Source: Cercis canadensis
Taxonomy: Eukaryota; Streptophyta; Magnoliopsida; Fabales; Fabaceae
NCBI GenBank assembly: GCA_003255065.1
Contig: QAOA01003555.1
Location: 139,874-203,873 of the forward strand
Length of the DNA stretch: 64,000 bases
Reading direction: 5' to 3'
The stretch's first letter is position 1. The number at the start of each line of letters is the position of its first letter. This document shows, piece after piece, positions 10,260 to 22,000 of this stretch. A program made the translations under genes and the position numbers. Under the pieces are notes generated by a model, which made no database searches, had not been told where the DNA came from, and saw only the letters and a list, made by a program, of their open reading frames with translations.

Positions 10260-12300
10260 AAAAGCAGGGCTGTATGAGAATGAAGGATGTGAATGCCAAG
10301 TGCAAACTCCATAGCAAATAGTTGCAGAGGATCTGAGAAAGTCAACGACAGCAAAATGAAAGCTGAAGGAAATTCTAGTTTTTGCATCATAAAATCTAAG
10401 GTGACCAATCAGAATGTAAGATTAGATTTTCTTCATCACTCATTGGTTCAAGTAGGAATAGATTATCTCTTATAATAATAAAAAAACNAAAAAAAAAAAA
10501 AAAAAAAGAGGCGGGCGGTTAAGCAAGGGGTATTTTGTAAAAGAGAAAAGAGGAAAGGGGACTACGGGAAAGAGGAGGAAGAATGAAGAGAAAGCGAGGA
10601 AAGCTTAGAGAAGAACCGATAGAGTGAAAGAGAGAGAGAGAGAGAGCAAAGGGGAACCAAGTGAGAAGAGGACGCAGAGTGAGATCAGGAGAGGAGAAGG
10701 GGAGAAGAGTAGCATTAGATGAGCAAAGGTGGTGAGAATCAGATCTGAAAAGAAAGGGAAAGCAGTAAGAGAAAGGGAGAGAGCAAGAATAGACAAAGAG
10801 AAACAGGGTAGAAAGAAGAAGAAAGAAGGAGAGCCAGAACTCTGCCATTGCAGTTCTGATTTTAGAAGTTTGTGAGCTTGTGTACTAAGAGTGTCCTTGG
10901 TTGGAACAATGATAAATTTGAGATGGAAAATAAAGAGGAAAATACAAATGAAAACATTCTAATTTTTAACTATAAAAGCATGAAAAGATATGTAAACCTC
11001 AAATTTTTAATATCTTTTTTTTACACAAAAACTGCTAAGTAATTCTATCATATGTATTAGTATTAGTATAATAACTATAAAATTACTTGCATTTCGAAAT
11101 TTCACTTTCCTTTTTTGGGTATTCTAACCATAAACTCCCTAAATTCACTTGCTCACGCTAAAAAAATATAAATTTGGGTAATTAACTTTTTTTGAGATGA
11201 TAAATATGGGTAATTAACATTTACCCGAAAAGCAGCGTTATATGAGAATGAAGGATGTGAATGCCAAGTGCAAACTCCGAGTGATTCTTGTAGATATTGC
11301 ATTTCTACAAACTAAATACACAAATAAGGCATATTTCAAACTATTTCCACGACTACGGTAGTTTTTTTTTTTTACTTTTTCTCTTTAGTGTCGCATTTTG
11401 AACCCAATGGAGAGTCGCATTTTGATTTCAAGCTTCTTTAAGGAGTCGAATTTTGCCAAAATTCGACTCCCTTCTTTTAAAAAAAGAAAAAAAAAATTAT
11501 CCATGCCAAAATTCGGCTCCTCAAGGGAGGTGGGAGCCAAAATTCGGCTCCCCACTATCCCAAAATTCGACTCCCTGTACAAAAATTAAAAAAAAAAAAT
11601 AAAATTTGCATGCCAAAATTCGGCTCCTTAAAGGAGGAGGGAGCCAAAATTCGGCTCCCTACTATCCCAAAATTCGACTCCCACATTGAAAATTAAAAAA
11701 AAAAAAAATTGACATGCCAAAATTCGGCTCCTTAAAGGAGACTCAAACGAAAATTCGACTCCTCATTACGGTTCAAAATGCGACACTGAAGAGAAAAAGT
11801 AAAAAAAAAAACTACCGTAGTTGTGGAAATAGTTTGAAATGTGCCTTATATGTGTAATTAGTTTGCAGATATACATTATTCAGAAGAATCACTCGCAAAC
11901 TCCAGAGCAAATAGTTGCAGACGATCTGAGAAAATCAGCGACTACAAAATGAAAGCTGAAGGAAATTCTAGTGTAAGATTAGATTTTCTTCATCACTCAT
12001 TGGTCCAAATAAAATAGATTATCTCTTATAATAATAAAAAAACAAATTAAAACAAAAACAAAAACAAAAAAAAGAGGTGGACGGTTAAGCAAGGGGTATT
12101 TTGGAAAAAAGAAAAGAGAATATATAGAAGAGGAGGAAAGGGGACTACGGGAAAGAGGAGGAAGAATGGAGAGAAAGGGTGAAAAGCTTGGAGAAGAACC
12201 AATAGAGTGAAAGAGAGAGAGCAAAGGGGAACCAATAGAGAAGAGGACGCAGAGTGAGAGCAAGAGAGAAGTTTTTGTGGGGTAAGGACCGTAAGGTAAA
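10260..12300. repeat. Local tandem duplication with purine-rich tract
   Basis: The block 10260-10690 (GTATGAGAATGAAGGATGTG through a GA-rich tract) is repeated at 11230-12270. The second copy is interrupted by the element at 11279-11894. Each block has an A-rich run followed by about 200 bp of nearly pure purine (GAAAGAGGAGGAAGAATG type), with (GA)n at 10629-10647. An N at 10488 lies in the A-run of the first block. The long open frames on the minus strand here are products of the purine bias and are not called as genes. Confidence 0.75.
11279..11894. mobile_element. Mutator-type non-autonomous element with internal palindromic units
   Basis: 616 bp with terminal inverted repeats of over 100 bp starting GAGTGATTCTT, flanked by an exact 9-bp duplication GCAAACTCC (11270-11278 and 11895-11903). 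The tandem partner block has the empty site at about 10305-10313. The centre holds about three units of roughly 105 bp, each with variants of GGAGCCAAAATTCGGCTCC, itself a near-perfect palindrome, plus an A-run. There is no transposase. The 9-bp duplication and G-initial repeats point to the Mutator superfamily. Confidence 0.85.
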
Positions 12301-12513
12301 TGAGTCACCGGCTTCAATTATTGCAGGACTAGTGTCGGCATTGTGAGGTGAAAATGCAAAATAGAAAGAAAGGGTGTGGAATAGCCCAATTAGGAAATTT
12401 CATAGATTTTAGATGGAATTAGGGAATTTTTGGGTTGGTTTTTAACATATGAGTAGGGCCACAGATACATTCCTCCAAATCAGTACTAGAAAAAATGTAT
12501 TTAATGGAAATGC

Positions 12514-13179
12514 TTTTTTTTTTTTCTTTTTCATATGAATATAAACTTTCATTATGCATTAAAAGTAAGTACATCTAATAAAAGGACTGGAGAATCCGTC
12601 ATCCAAATTATATCTGTAGGAATAATTTTTTCTTTTTGAGCGAGCTTATGAGCTATTTTATTAGCTACACAAAGAGTCTAATAGAAAGAGATTACTTTTA
12701 TGGTATGAGCTAGCTCTAGAATATCATGCATTACGATCTCAATCACTGCTTGCATAACCTTGTTGGCTGAGAGCCTGAGACTGCTTAGAGTATTGTTTGG
12801 GCATCACCCTTAACCACCAAATCAAGAAAACCCAAATCTAGGGTCATCTGCAAACTGTCTCTAACAGCAATAACTTCTATGACGTCCACATTATGTATAC
12901 CTGCAATAGGTTTTTCCTAACCTGCTAAGAAGACACCTTCCAAGTCCCTAATAACTCCTCGAACAGCACCGACCCCACCTTGTAGTAAAGCTCCATCCAC
13001 ATTTAACTTGAAAAAAATTATCTTGTGGCTTGCTCCATTTAACAGAGCTTGCAGCTGTAATTACCCCGATACTCAACAGTCAACTCCACCCATAAATGTC
13101 TTAGCTTCACTACCTCTTCACATTCAGATCGTATGGGACGGACATTCTTGCCCACTCTGATTTTATTCCTTCTAGCCCA
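12514..13179 (-). mobile_element. 5'-truncated LINE (L1-type) with RNase H domain
   Basis: Minus-strand fragment whose A-tail appears as the T-run at 12514-12530. It is flanked by a 12-bp duplication TAATGGAAATGC at 12502-12513 and 13180-13191. The empty site is read at 43281-43292 in the fourth unit. Translating the minus strand gives WARRNKIRVG, then KWSKPQDNFFKLNVDGA, GGVGAVRGVIRDLEGVF, LDLGFLDLVVKGDAQTIL and VANKIAHKLAQKEK: the RNase H (RVT_3-like) region found at the 3' end of plant LINEs. At least two in-frame stops are present, so it is dead. Unit copy 1 has the matching piece at 4351-4440. Confidence 0.9.
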
Positions 13180-13642
13180 TAATGGAAATGCTTGAACCAT
13201 GTATAATTATGGACTCAGCCATGGATGATATTAATTTGGAAGAAATGTATTTTAGACTTATTAAATGTCAATATATAATTAATGACGTGAATTCATGGAT
13301 GATACTCTATGAAGGAAAATATATATTTTAGCCATAAATATATAGTTTTTTGGGTTTGAGGTAATGTTGCTGGGTGCTGCTATATTTTAAAGTTGATTGA
13401 TGAGCACAATCACCATTTATTGTCAGCAAATTTTGACGGGGTGCTACGTTCACATAGGAAATTGATTAATGTTCATATAGCCCAAATACATAGTATTCGG
13501 AGGGCTGGCATCAAAGCACCATATTTGGATTGTTTGTCAGACATTCTGGTGGCTATTAACTGGTAGGGTTTACGGGGAGAGATGTGTATATTTATTAGCA
13601 TTTTTATTTTTATTTTTGAGCTTTATGATATTAAACTTTTAA

Positions 13643-14018
13643 GGTTTAAATATATTACAAATTCTTATAGTTTTGATAAATTTTGAATTATGTCCTTATA
13701 ATTTTTTTTTTCTTTTATGGTCCTTATAGTTAAATTTTTTTTTAATTAAATCTTTATCGTCATCCCAGATTATAAATTTGTTAATTTAGTGTTGACAATA
13801 CAAATAACTTATCTATGTGACAATAAAAAAAACTGACATGGCACCCAAATAGCACAAAAATTGACACCTCATCAATTTTTTTATGCACTTTTTTTAGTCA
13901 AAATTTGATAAGATGGCAATTTTTGTGCCACTGCCACTTTGACACAGCGTTAACTTTTTTTGTTGTCACATAGACAAGTCGTTTGCTATGTTATAAAAAC
14001 TTGCAGTACATTTAAACC
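13643..14018. mobile_element. MITE, Mutator-like, unit copy 2
   Basis: Same element and insertion site as 4904-5280; it was duplicated with the unit rather than inserted independently. Confidence 0.75.
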
Positions 14019-14564
14019 AAATTTTAAAGTCTTCAAAAAATGTATCAAATATTTTTTGTATTTGAGGACGTGTGTTGATATAAAATCATTCAAGAGTTTT
14101 CACCTAAAAGCTTATAAGCTTTTGGATTGAATCGATTATTAACAATAATGTTCTTGCAATCCTGTAGCAGGAATGAAGAAAGTGAAAGATGACGGAGAGA
14201 AGGTTTATGAGTACAAGGGGAATTGATCGATGTCCAACCTCAATATATATAGCTAGACTACTTATTCTAAATAATTAAAACTTGGATTTACCAAGTGTAA
14301 GTTAGGAAATTGATAGCAGCCCGACTACAGAACCAGCTTCTGAGCTTGCATATTTTGCGTTGGAATTTTTTTTTTTTTTTTCTCTAACTCTTCTTTTTTA
14401 TTGTAAGTCTTACAAATAATGTGGTTTTCACAATATAAAGTATCTTCAATTACTAGGAGCATGACCAATGTAGCAAATTTGTCATCCTTGCAAGCTTTTT
14501 AGGTTAACTCGTGTAATGGACCAATATGCTCTAGACTTTGCCTTAAATCAGATATCAATTATTG

Positions 14565-14852
14565 CTTTTGACTTAGAGGCTTAGAGGAAGAAGAGCAGAA
14601 AAACTAAAAGCTATATGAAGCAAATATTGTTCTTGCTCTCTCTTACTTTTTTCATTCATCTTAGTTGCTATAAATACACCAAAGTTATTAGTACATGCCC
14701 ATACCTAGACCATACCACACCATACTAGTCAACAACAACTATTTCAGTTTATCTAAACTAGCAAACAACATACCACATCAACACCAGATTTGTTACATAA
14801 ACAAGAGGAACTATTTCCTAACTTAAATATAGAAAAATCTCATAGTTGAACA
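14565..14852 (-). repeat. Solo copia LTR, unit copy 2
   Basis: Same solo LTR, edges and eroded border as 5825-6112, so the recombination that produced it predates the split of units 1 and 2. Confidence 0.8.
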
Positions 14853-15732
14853 TTATCTCTATTTTGTCATTCTTTCAGTTATGATAAACCATAGTTATTA
14901 AGTTCGTTACACCTTTCGTGAACTGTGTTTTGAGTTCAGCGTTCTAAATTGTGGTACGGGTACAAAATTAGAGGTTCACATATAAAAATGAAAGTAGAAC
15001 CTTTTGGTTACCCCGATTTTCCTTATTGTATTCAATATTATTAATTTTTATCTAATGTTTTATAGCTTAAGTATGTTTATAGGGTAAAGGTGCTGGGGAG
15101 TGATCAACATAATTCTCAGTTGCTCTCCAATGTTGGTATCTTCTGCCAACTCCTTCATACTATTTACTTTGTTTCCTGACAATCTTCCTGTTTTGCAGAT
15201 TGGTAGATGCCACTTGAGGAAGAGGAATCACAAATGAGTTCTGCATTTTCTATGTCTTCTAATAGGCAAGGGCAAATCTGTATGTGGGACAACCAAATGA
15301 GGTGGTAATGGCCTAGAGCTAAGCATAATTCTTGATCTGATATCTGTGGCAAAACATGTAAGTAAGCAGCTAATTAATAAAGAAATTGGGTTCTTAAATA
15401 GCTGCTGCTGAAGCTGAAGACGAATCATGACAAAGTTGAACCTGTGATAACTAATATGTGTTGTACGCAAATACAACATACAACTATGGCACATAAAAAT
15501 TCTAAAACTTAATAAAAAGGATTAATGAAGAAAAACAGCAAGTGATCAATTCCTAACCTGTAACACGCAAAGTATTTAGAATTACGTAATATACAAATTT
15601 CATTGTATATATAGTTATTCATTCTCACAATATTCAACACAAGAAAGAAGAATTACAAACCAACAACAACAAGGGAGTAATCAAGGATCGGCCACATGAG
15701 TTGATTCATTTGATAAATTACAGCAATGCTAG

Positions 15733-16225
15733 CTACCATCTATTTCCACCTGTACTTGATTTGATCTCTCTATTCTTCCTACCAAATAGACGTGCAAGTA
15801 TTAATTTCAAAATGAAAAAAGTTGTAACTGTACCTCCAATAAAGATGATAGGAACGAAGAGAACATCTGAGACACCAGAGGGAGGCCTTATGACAGCCAT
15901 AGAAAACAAAAAGCCAAACACAAAGTACACAAGTGGAAAGATCAGCAGCAGTCTGAGTCCCCCAGCAGCTGGCAGTAGAATGTAGATTGCAAGAGCTGAT
16001 GCTAAAAGGGCCAAAGTATTGATGGCCCAGAAGAGATGGAAACTGACGATGCCCATGACCACTGTCCCCGGTAGTTTTAAGTCAATGGTTGTATTGCTCA
16101 AATTAGTGTCTGCCTCAGCCTGATAAACTCCACCAGGGGGACTAAGTGCTGCTTGATTGGTGCTTGTTGCAACAAGAACAGCAACTACCAATAAAATGTT
16201 GCGAGTCTCATTTGTTATACTCTCT
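15733..16225 (-). pseudogene. Ankyrin-PGG gene copy 2A, 3' exon only, cut at an N
   Basis: Encodes the last 160 or so residues (PGG domain through the GRKNREIK tail), almost identical to copy 1, with no stop before the N at 16226. Its ankyrin part is absent because the sequence restarts at the same exon end after the N. Whether a full gene exists at this locus cannot be judged; the join may be an assembly error. Confidence 0.8.
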
Positions 16226-16238
16226 NGCTAGCTACCAT

Positions 16239-16952
16239 CTATTTCCACCTGTACTTGATTTGATCTCTCTATTCTTCCTACCAAATAGACGTGCAAGTAT
16301 TAATTTCAAAATGAAAAAAGTTGTAACTGTACCTCCAATAAAGATGATAGGAACGAAGAGAACATCTGAGACACCAGAGGGAGGCCTTATGACAGCCATA
16401 GAAAGGAAAAAGCCAAACACAAAGTACACAAGTGGAAAGATCAGCAGCAGTCTGAGTCCCCCAGCAGCTGGCAGTAGAATATAGATTGCAAGAGCTGATG
16501 CTAAAAGGGCCAAAGTATTGATGGCCCAGAAGAGATCGAAACTGACGATGCTTATGACCACTGCCCCCGGTAGTTTTAAGTCAATGGTTGTATTGCTCAA
16601 ATTAGTGTCTGCCTCAGCCTGATAAACTCCACCAGGGGGACTAAGTGCTGCTTGATTGGTGCTTGTTGCAACAAGAACAGCAACTACCAATAAAATGTTG
16701 CGAGTCTCATTTGTTATACTCTCTTTAAGGCGATTTAGTTTAGTGTCTATATTTTTCATAAAGGGCCCAATAAATTTTAATTTTAGGTCATCTACTATTG
16801 TTTCTGCAAGGGTTGGAGCAGAGAGAATTGAGTCACCGCATAAAGCTTTAGCATTATGTAATATATTTTTAATTTTTATTATGTTGGCATCATCTTAATT
16901 CTGATCTTCCACTATGTCCAAGGCTGTCAATCCCGCTAAATTCTTGGCATTT
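16239..16952 (-). pseudogene. Ankyrin-PGG gene copy 2B, truncated and fused to LCAT4-type DNA
   Basis: Repeats the 3' exon of the ankyrin gene, more diverged than copy 2A (for example IVDDLKLKFIGPF replaces the usual REDKIIHGHI segment). A CAA-to-TAA change lies in the stretch after DIVEDQN. The exon is cut at about 16952, where the sequence changes in the middle of NLNAKNL to intron DNA of the LCAT4-like gene. Exon 1 and the promoter are missing. Confidence 0.85.
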
Positions 16953-17025
16953 AATATAAGTAAAAGCTCAGAAGCCTCAAGTTTCAGTCTCCAACAAAGA
17001 CAGAGTGTGATAACTATAATGATGT

Positions 17026-17232
17026 TGTTAGAAATGAAGAAGAATGGGAGCAAATTCCCACATCGGTTAAAGATGAGCAAAATAAAGAGTACATAAAGTA
17101 AGAGTGACACAAGTCCAAATGCCTTAGGCATTTTGGACAAGTGGCATACTCAACTTTATATCGCACATGCACGAAGACAACACTCTTCCACAACATGAAA
17201 ATTTGGATGGGGTCCACTTACATATTTCAACA
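17026..17232 (+). repeat. Solo LTR (TRIM- or copia-sized) with 5-bp target duplication
   Basis: 207 bp, starting TGTTAGAAATG and ending TTTCAACA, with CCCACATCGG inside, flanked by GATGT at 17021-17025 and 17233-17237. The intact LCAT4-like gene has the empty site with one GATGT at 49093-49097. The insertion therefore came after the gene fragment was duplicated. The strand is set by the TG...CA reading only. Confidence 0.8.
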
Positions 17233-19099
17233 GATGTACCACAAGAAAAAGACAGGGAAAAGATGAAATGCTAATGAGTGATTAAAAAACCAAAAATGCC
17301 CCACAAAATATTACGTGTAACTTCAAAAGCCAAAACTAACGGAACCATACCAACTGGTGCATGCTCCATTTTGAAGTAAAAAAATTCTGTTCCCATCCCT
17401 CTACAAATGACATTCCATTCAAAAAGGTAGAATTGACATACCCAGGTGCACCTGTTGAAAAATTAAAAACTTTAGTGAGGCACTAGAAATAGCAAAAAGT
17501 TGAATTAAATTTTTAAACTTTTTAAGAAACCTCTTACTGGCAGCAGACATACAGATGATATTTTAATCAATAAATCAAAACAACTCAGCTGTTCACCTTC
17601 AATTAAATATGTGATTCCAGTGGTCACCAATTTTTTACAAGTCCTGAAGCCAGCTATACAGCTTAATTTAGTTTACTACAAAATCTACTGAAAAATTACC
17701 TAACAGTTATGCAGATGTTCCAAAGAGTCATCTGTACATCATACAGGTGTTCTTTACCACAGGGGAATTTAAAAGATAGACTCTGGTTCCCCATCTTAGT
17801 TTTAGAACATAAGATAGAAGCATGTCCAATGTGCGTCTTGGCATGCATTCCACACACTCAAAACCTCTCTCCTTTTATCTTAAAAGAACTAATTCTGAAT
17901 GCAAAAATTCCATTGATATTGGATAATGAAGTGAGGAATGAAAAGGAAAGGAAAGGAAAGAAAGGTTCATTCAAATAAAATCAGAAAGGAAGATTTTTAT
18001 TTTATTGCCTTTAAACAATGACAAAAGAAAAGAATAATAATATACAAAAGGGAAGAGCCCAAATACTGAAGGACTATCCAGAAAGGAAGTCTCTATGAGC
18101 AAAAGCAAAAGAATAAACTAAATGAAAAGTCAAGAAAGAGGTGAGATTAACACCCAGATAAAGTGACGTACCAGATCAAGGGTAATAATCATTAAAGCCA
18201 TAAGATGATAATATCTAAAAGCAAAGCTATAATAAAGAGCCAATATCCATCCAGAGCCCCATGCTTCATCCCTTGGAGAAGGATTCGTCTCCCTTAAATA
18301 TCCTTCTATTTCTTTCCAACCTCTACTCTCGAAACATATCAAAAGGCACTGAATTCTACATCGAATTCCTAATTTGTGCAAATAATGGACTGCACCTCCT
18401 CAAAAGGAATCATGAGCAATTTTCAACAGCCTCTTTGTCAAATAAAAACTCCAAAGACATTTTCTAACTTTTTAAGAAAAACAATTCCCATATTTATAAA
18501 TGATACTTCTTTTATAGAAAAATCGTTATAAATTGTATTCCAAAGCTAGAAGTAGCATTTTCATCCAATATCCTCATTTTCTTATACTTCCAAACTTTTG
18601 AGTAAATATAGAGTTACTTACCCTGGAAAGATGCACCAATAGCAATCTAATTCTTGACGTATTTCTCAAAATTCTGTAGAACAACAAGCATAAAGGTGTA
18701 GGAATTACAAATCTATAAGACAGATAAGAGTCTTTCAGCCACAAATTCATTGGTAAAAAAGAAAAGATTGAAGGAAACTACAAAGAATAATAAACACAAA
18801 ATTAAAGTGATTCATGAAAAATGATTGATGCTTTACATCACTATGCAAGCACACCAAAAGGCCACCCATAGAATGGCTTATGATGTTATCTTTTTCCCTC
18901 CTGCAGCACTATAGATGGATTCTAATTTTGCAGCCAGCTGATCCAAGGTCTCCTGCAACCTAAATAAAAATATATAGTATACACGTTAGAAAACTTGTTT
19001 TGATAAAAAGAGTATATATGTTACCAGACTAATGGGCAAGCATACCATCAACAGATACAACTGAAAGCCCATAATTCAAATTAAATTCCATATAAACAA

Positions 19100-22000
19100 G
19101 AGTAAACCTACATTTTGGTCCTCCAAAGATGCGGGTTTGGACAAATTGGTCCTCCAAAGATACATAACTACAAGTTAGTCCCTGAAAGATTACACATCCA
19201 TAACAAATTCGTCCTCCGTTAGCGTAATCTGTTAAGTGGTGACGGAAATATTGACGTGGCACTGTTAAGTGCATGTGTGGCACGTTTAGGACTGAACTAG
19301 CATTAAAATTTGCCATGTAGGCAGCTGACATGCAATGTTAAGAAAAAAAGAAAAGCCCTCTTTCATGTGCTGTGCGGCGTCATTTTTATTATCAGGGTGA
19401 CCTTCATTTCTCTGCAAATGGCTGAAGCTTTAGGCAAAATTCCATTTCTTGAACAAGCTCGGGGATAAAGCTCAGCAGTCTGACCAAGGAGAACGAAATC
19501 CATCGGAATCTCCGTACCTGCCACTAATTCGTCAGATTTGGTAAGCCACTCTAACCCCCATCCTCTCACTTCTTACTCCCTCACTCTCTCGGCCATGGCT
19601 TCCTTGTAATCTCTTCAATTCCGCTACTCTATCTCTCATCTCTCACCCAAGCTTCAACACCTTTGGTCCTTATATTTAATTATGACTTGTGTTAATTGCT
19701 TTAGAAAAAAANTCCCTCACTCTCTCGGCCATGGCTGCCTTGTAATCTCTTCAATTCCGCTACTCTATCTCTCATCTCTCACCCAAGCTTCAACACCTTT
19801 GGTCCTTATATTTAATTATGACTTGTGTTAATTGCTTTAGAAAAAAAAGGTCCTGCAAATCTGAGACCAATCATTCTGCAAATCTAAAACCAGGAAGCAG
19901 CAAGAGAAGAAGAAAGAAAGAATATATCTTTGCTTATCTTTTATTAGTTTGTAGGCGTTTTATTTTATACAATTTATATGTGTATGTTTTTTTGGAAATT
20001 ATTTTTATGTGTCTTCGGATGGCTGAAATTATTTGTAAATAAATTTTAATCAATTCAGGCTGAGCTAATTATGATATGCCCATTATAGTAGTTTAATGTG
20101 GATATCGTTTTCTTTGTTTATATGAAGAGAATAATTCAGTAAGCATCAAAAGCAACTACGAACCATTCATTACAATAAGACCATATTTAATAGAGAATTA
20201 CATGCTATCGGTTTCTAGATACATGATTGATGGGTCCTATATATGGAACTTGTGAATTAAAAATAAATTGGTAATTACAATATAAGATATAATTAGTCAA
20301 AAACCAGAAAATCATGGGTGGTGGCCAGCAACATAGTGGACTATGAGCTGATATTCCATGAGATCAAGTCATATATTTGGGTAGAATTTGGGAAGGGACG
20401 CGCTAACATAGTTTCACAATTTGCAAACATGTTTTCACTTCACAATATAGACATAAATAGTTCAAAGTGCATGAATCTCCCATGGAGTAATTTTTCACCT
20501 AAATCAGTCATAATTTTTATAACAAATGTAGATAGACACATATTGTGTTTATCGAAATTATGAATCTTGATGTCCACACAAACTGTCAATTATAGTCTTT
20601 AATGAATCAACATCACAGATCATGAAGAAAAGACAAGATTCAAAGTTACATTTAAAATCTGTACAAGCAACACATGTGACTTAAAAGTGCTAATCCCAGT
20701 TTGTTGACTTGAAGGTTCAAGGTTACACTGTAAGAGCATTGGTTGAAGCAGATTGCAAAGTTCCATCATGATTATGAGTTGATAAAAGAGGAATGTCCTG
20801 TGAATTAGTTGAGCAGTTAGCAGGGAAATATCATGAAAATGCTTAAAGCAAAACGAAACAAACTGTACAGACCACTGTAAGAAACTTGCAGTGCTGCATC
20901 AATAGCATCTCGCATGGCTGTGTAAAAATCTGAACCCAGTCTACATCTTGCACAAAATTGTCTCTTACAAATGAACTTCCATGTCCTGAAATACATATAA
21001 TTTGAACTAATTGAGTTCCAAAATTGTTTTCCAAAAGGAGAATTGTTATGAGGCATCTCACACAACCATTACTCTTAACCATATAGAAGCTGCCCAGGCA
21101 AAAAATATAGAACAAGTAATGTATCACAACTAGAAACCTTCTATATTGCATATAAAAATAAACCCACTAATGGGCAGTGAACTAGTAAATATACCTGATT
21201 AAGACTCTGATTTTGAAAGAAAGAAAATGGGAATGCCACCACAAATTTAGGCCTTAAATATCACCAAAACAAATTCAACCTCAACAAAACATTATAACAC
21301 CCAAATCAATTACAACAGCATCAAACCAAAGCCAATCTCCAATCAATAACAGCAACACTGAAGCTTAAAACCCTAACAATAGAACCAATATGCAACAATT
21401 TAAGTCACATTGTCCGGCAATTATACCACGCACCCCCCAAGCAAACACTCTGGTTTACCTTTCACTAAAGAGAATGAGGGTCGAAATCGGCCACATCTGG
21501 TGAAAGCCAAACTATAGAATAACACCTAGAGACTAGACACAAGCACGCCTTACATTCAAATGCATTTAAAAACAAAAAAACAAAACAAAAGGAAAAGCAT
21601 TTGAAGTTTGATAATCTAATCTTAAGACAGCAAGAACAATCGCAAGTACAACTATAAAAAGTAATCAACACATACTCAGAAAGATAGACTGTCTTACAAT
21701 CTGCAGCATCAACTTCAGACCTTCCTATATTTTCCTGCATTATGTCAAAAAGGTGAAGACACAACAAAAGAATGAATACATCAAAATGAATCAAAGCTAA
21801 ACACCAAATTATTACTAACAATATCATCTAACATTAGAAATTAACTAAAAAGAAAAAGACAACAAAAATACCAAGTCCAATTCAGCATCATAATATAAGA
21901 AACCAAATGTCTCAAAATTTTAGTAACATTTCTTCTTATACTCTACCAAAGCTCAATTCCTCTAAACTATCCTCAATTTTCAACAAAACAACAGAGAAAA

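Larger units (their letters stand above)
13192..15732. repeat. Repeat unit copy 2: 3' flank of the ankyrin gene
   Basis: Near-identical to 4453-6992. It includes the MITE (13643-14018), the TRIM LTR remnant and the solo copia LTR (14565-14852) at matching offsets. Differences are scattered single bases and one-base run-length changes. No separate gene was recognised. Confidence 0.9.

Noticed and set aside
10519-10848. Minus-strand frames rich in Ser, Leu, Phe and Pro, and similar ones near 11997-12317
   Set aside because: They follow from the purine-rich tract read on the other strand; the two tandem copies do not conserve the frame.
11490-11770. Regularly repeated short palindromes resembling a CRISPR array
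   Set aside because: The setting is a plant Mutator-type element with terminal inverted repeats; the units are not separated by unique spacers of even length.
20060-21450. Additional host exons inside the Pack-MULE-like element, for example near 20880-21000
   Set aside because: Short frames with possible splice sites occur, but no family was recognised and the frames are not supported by a second copy.
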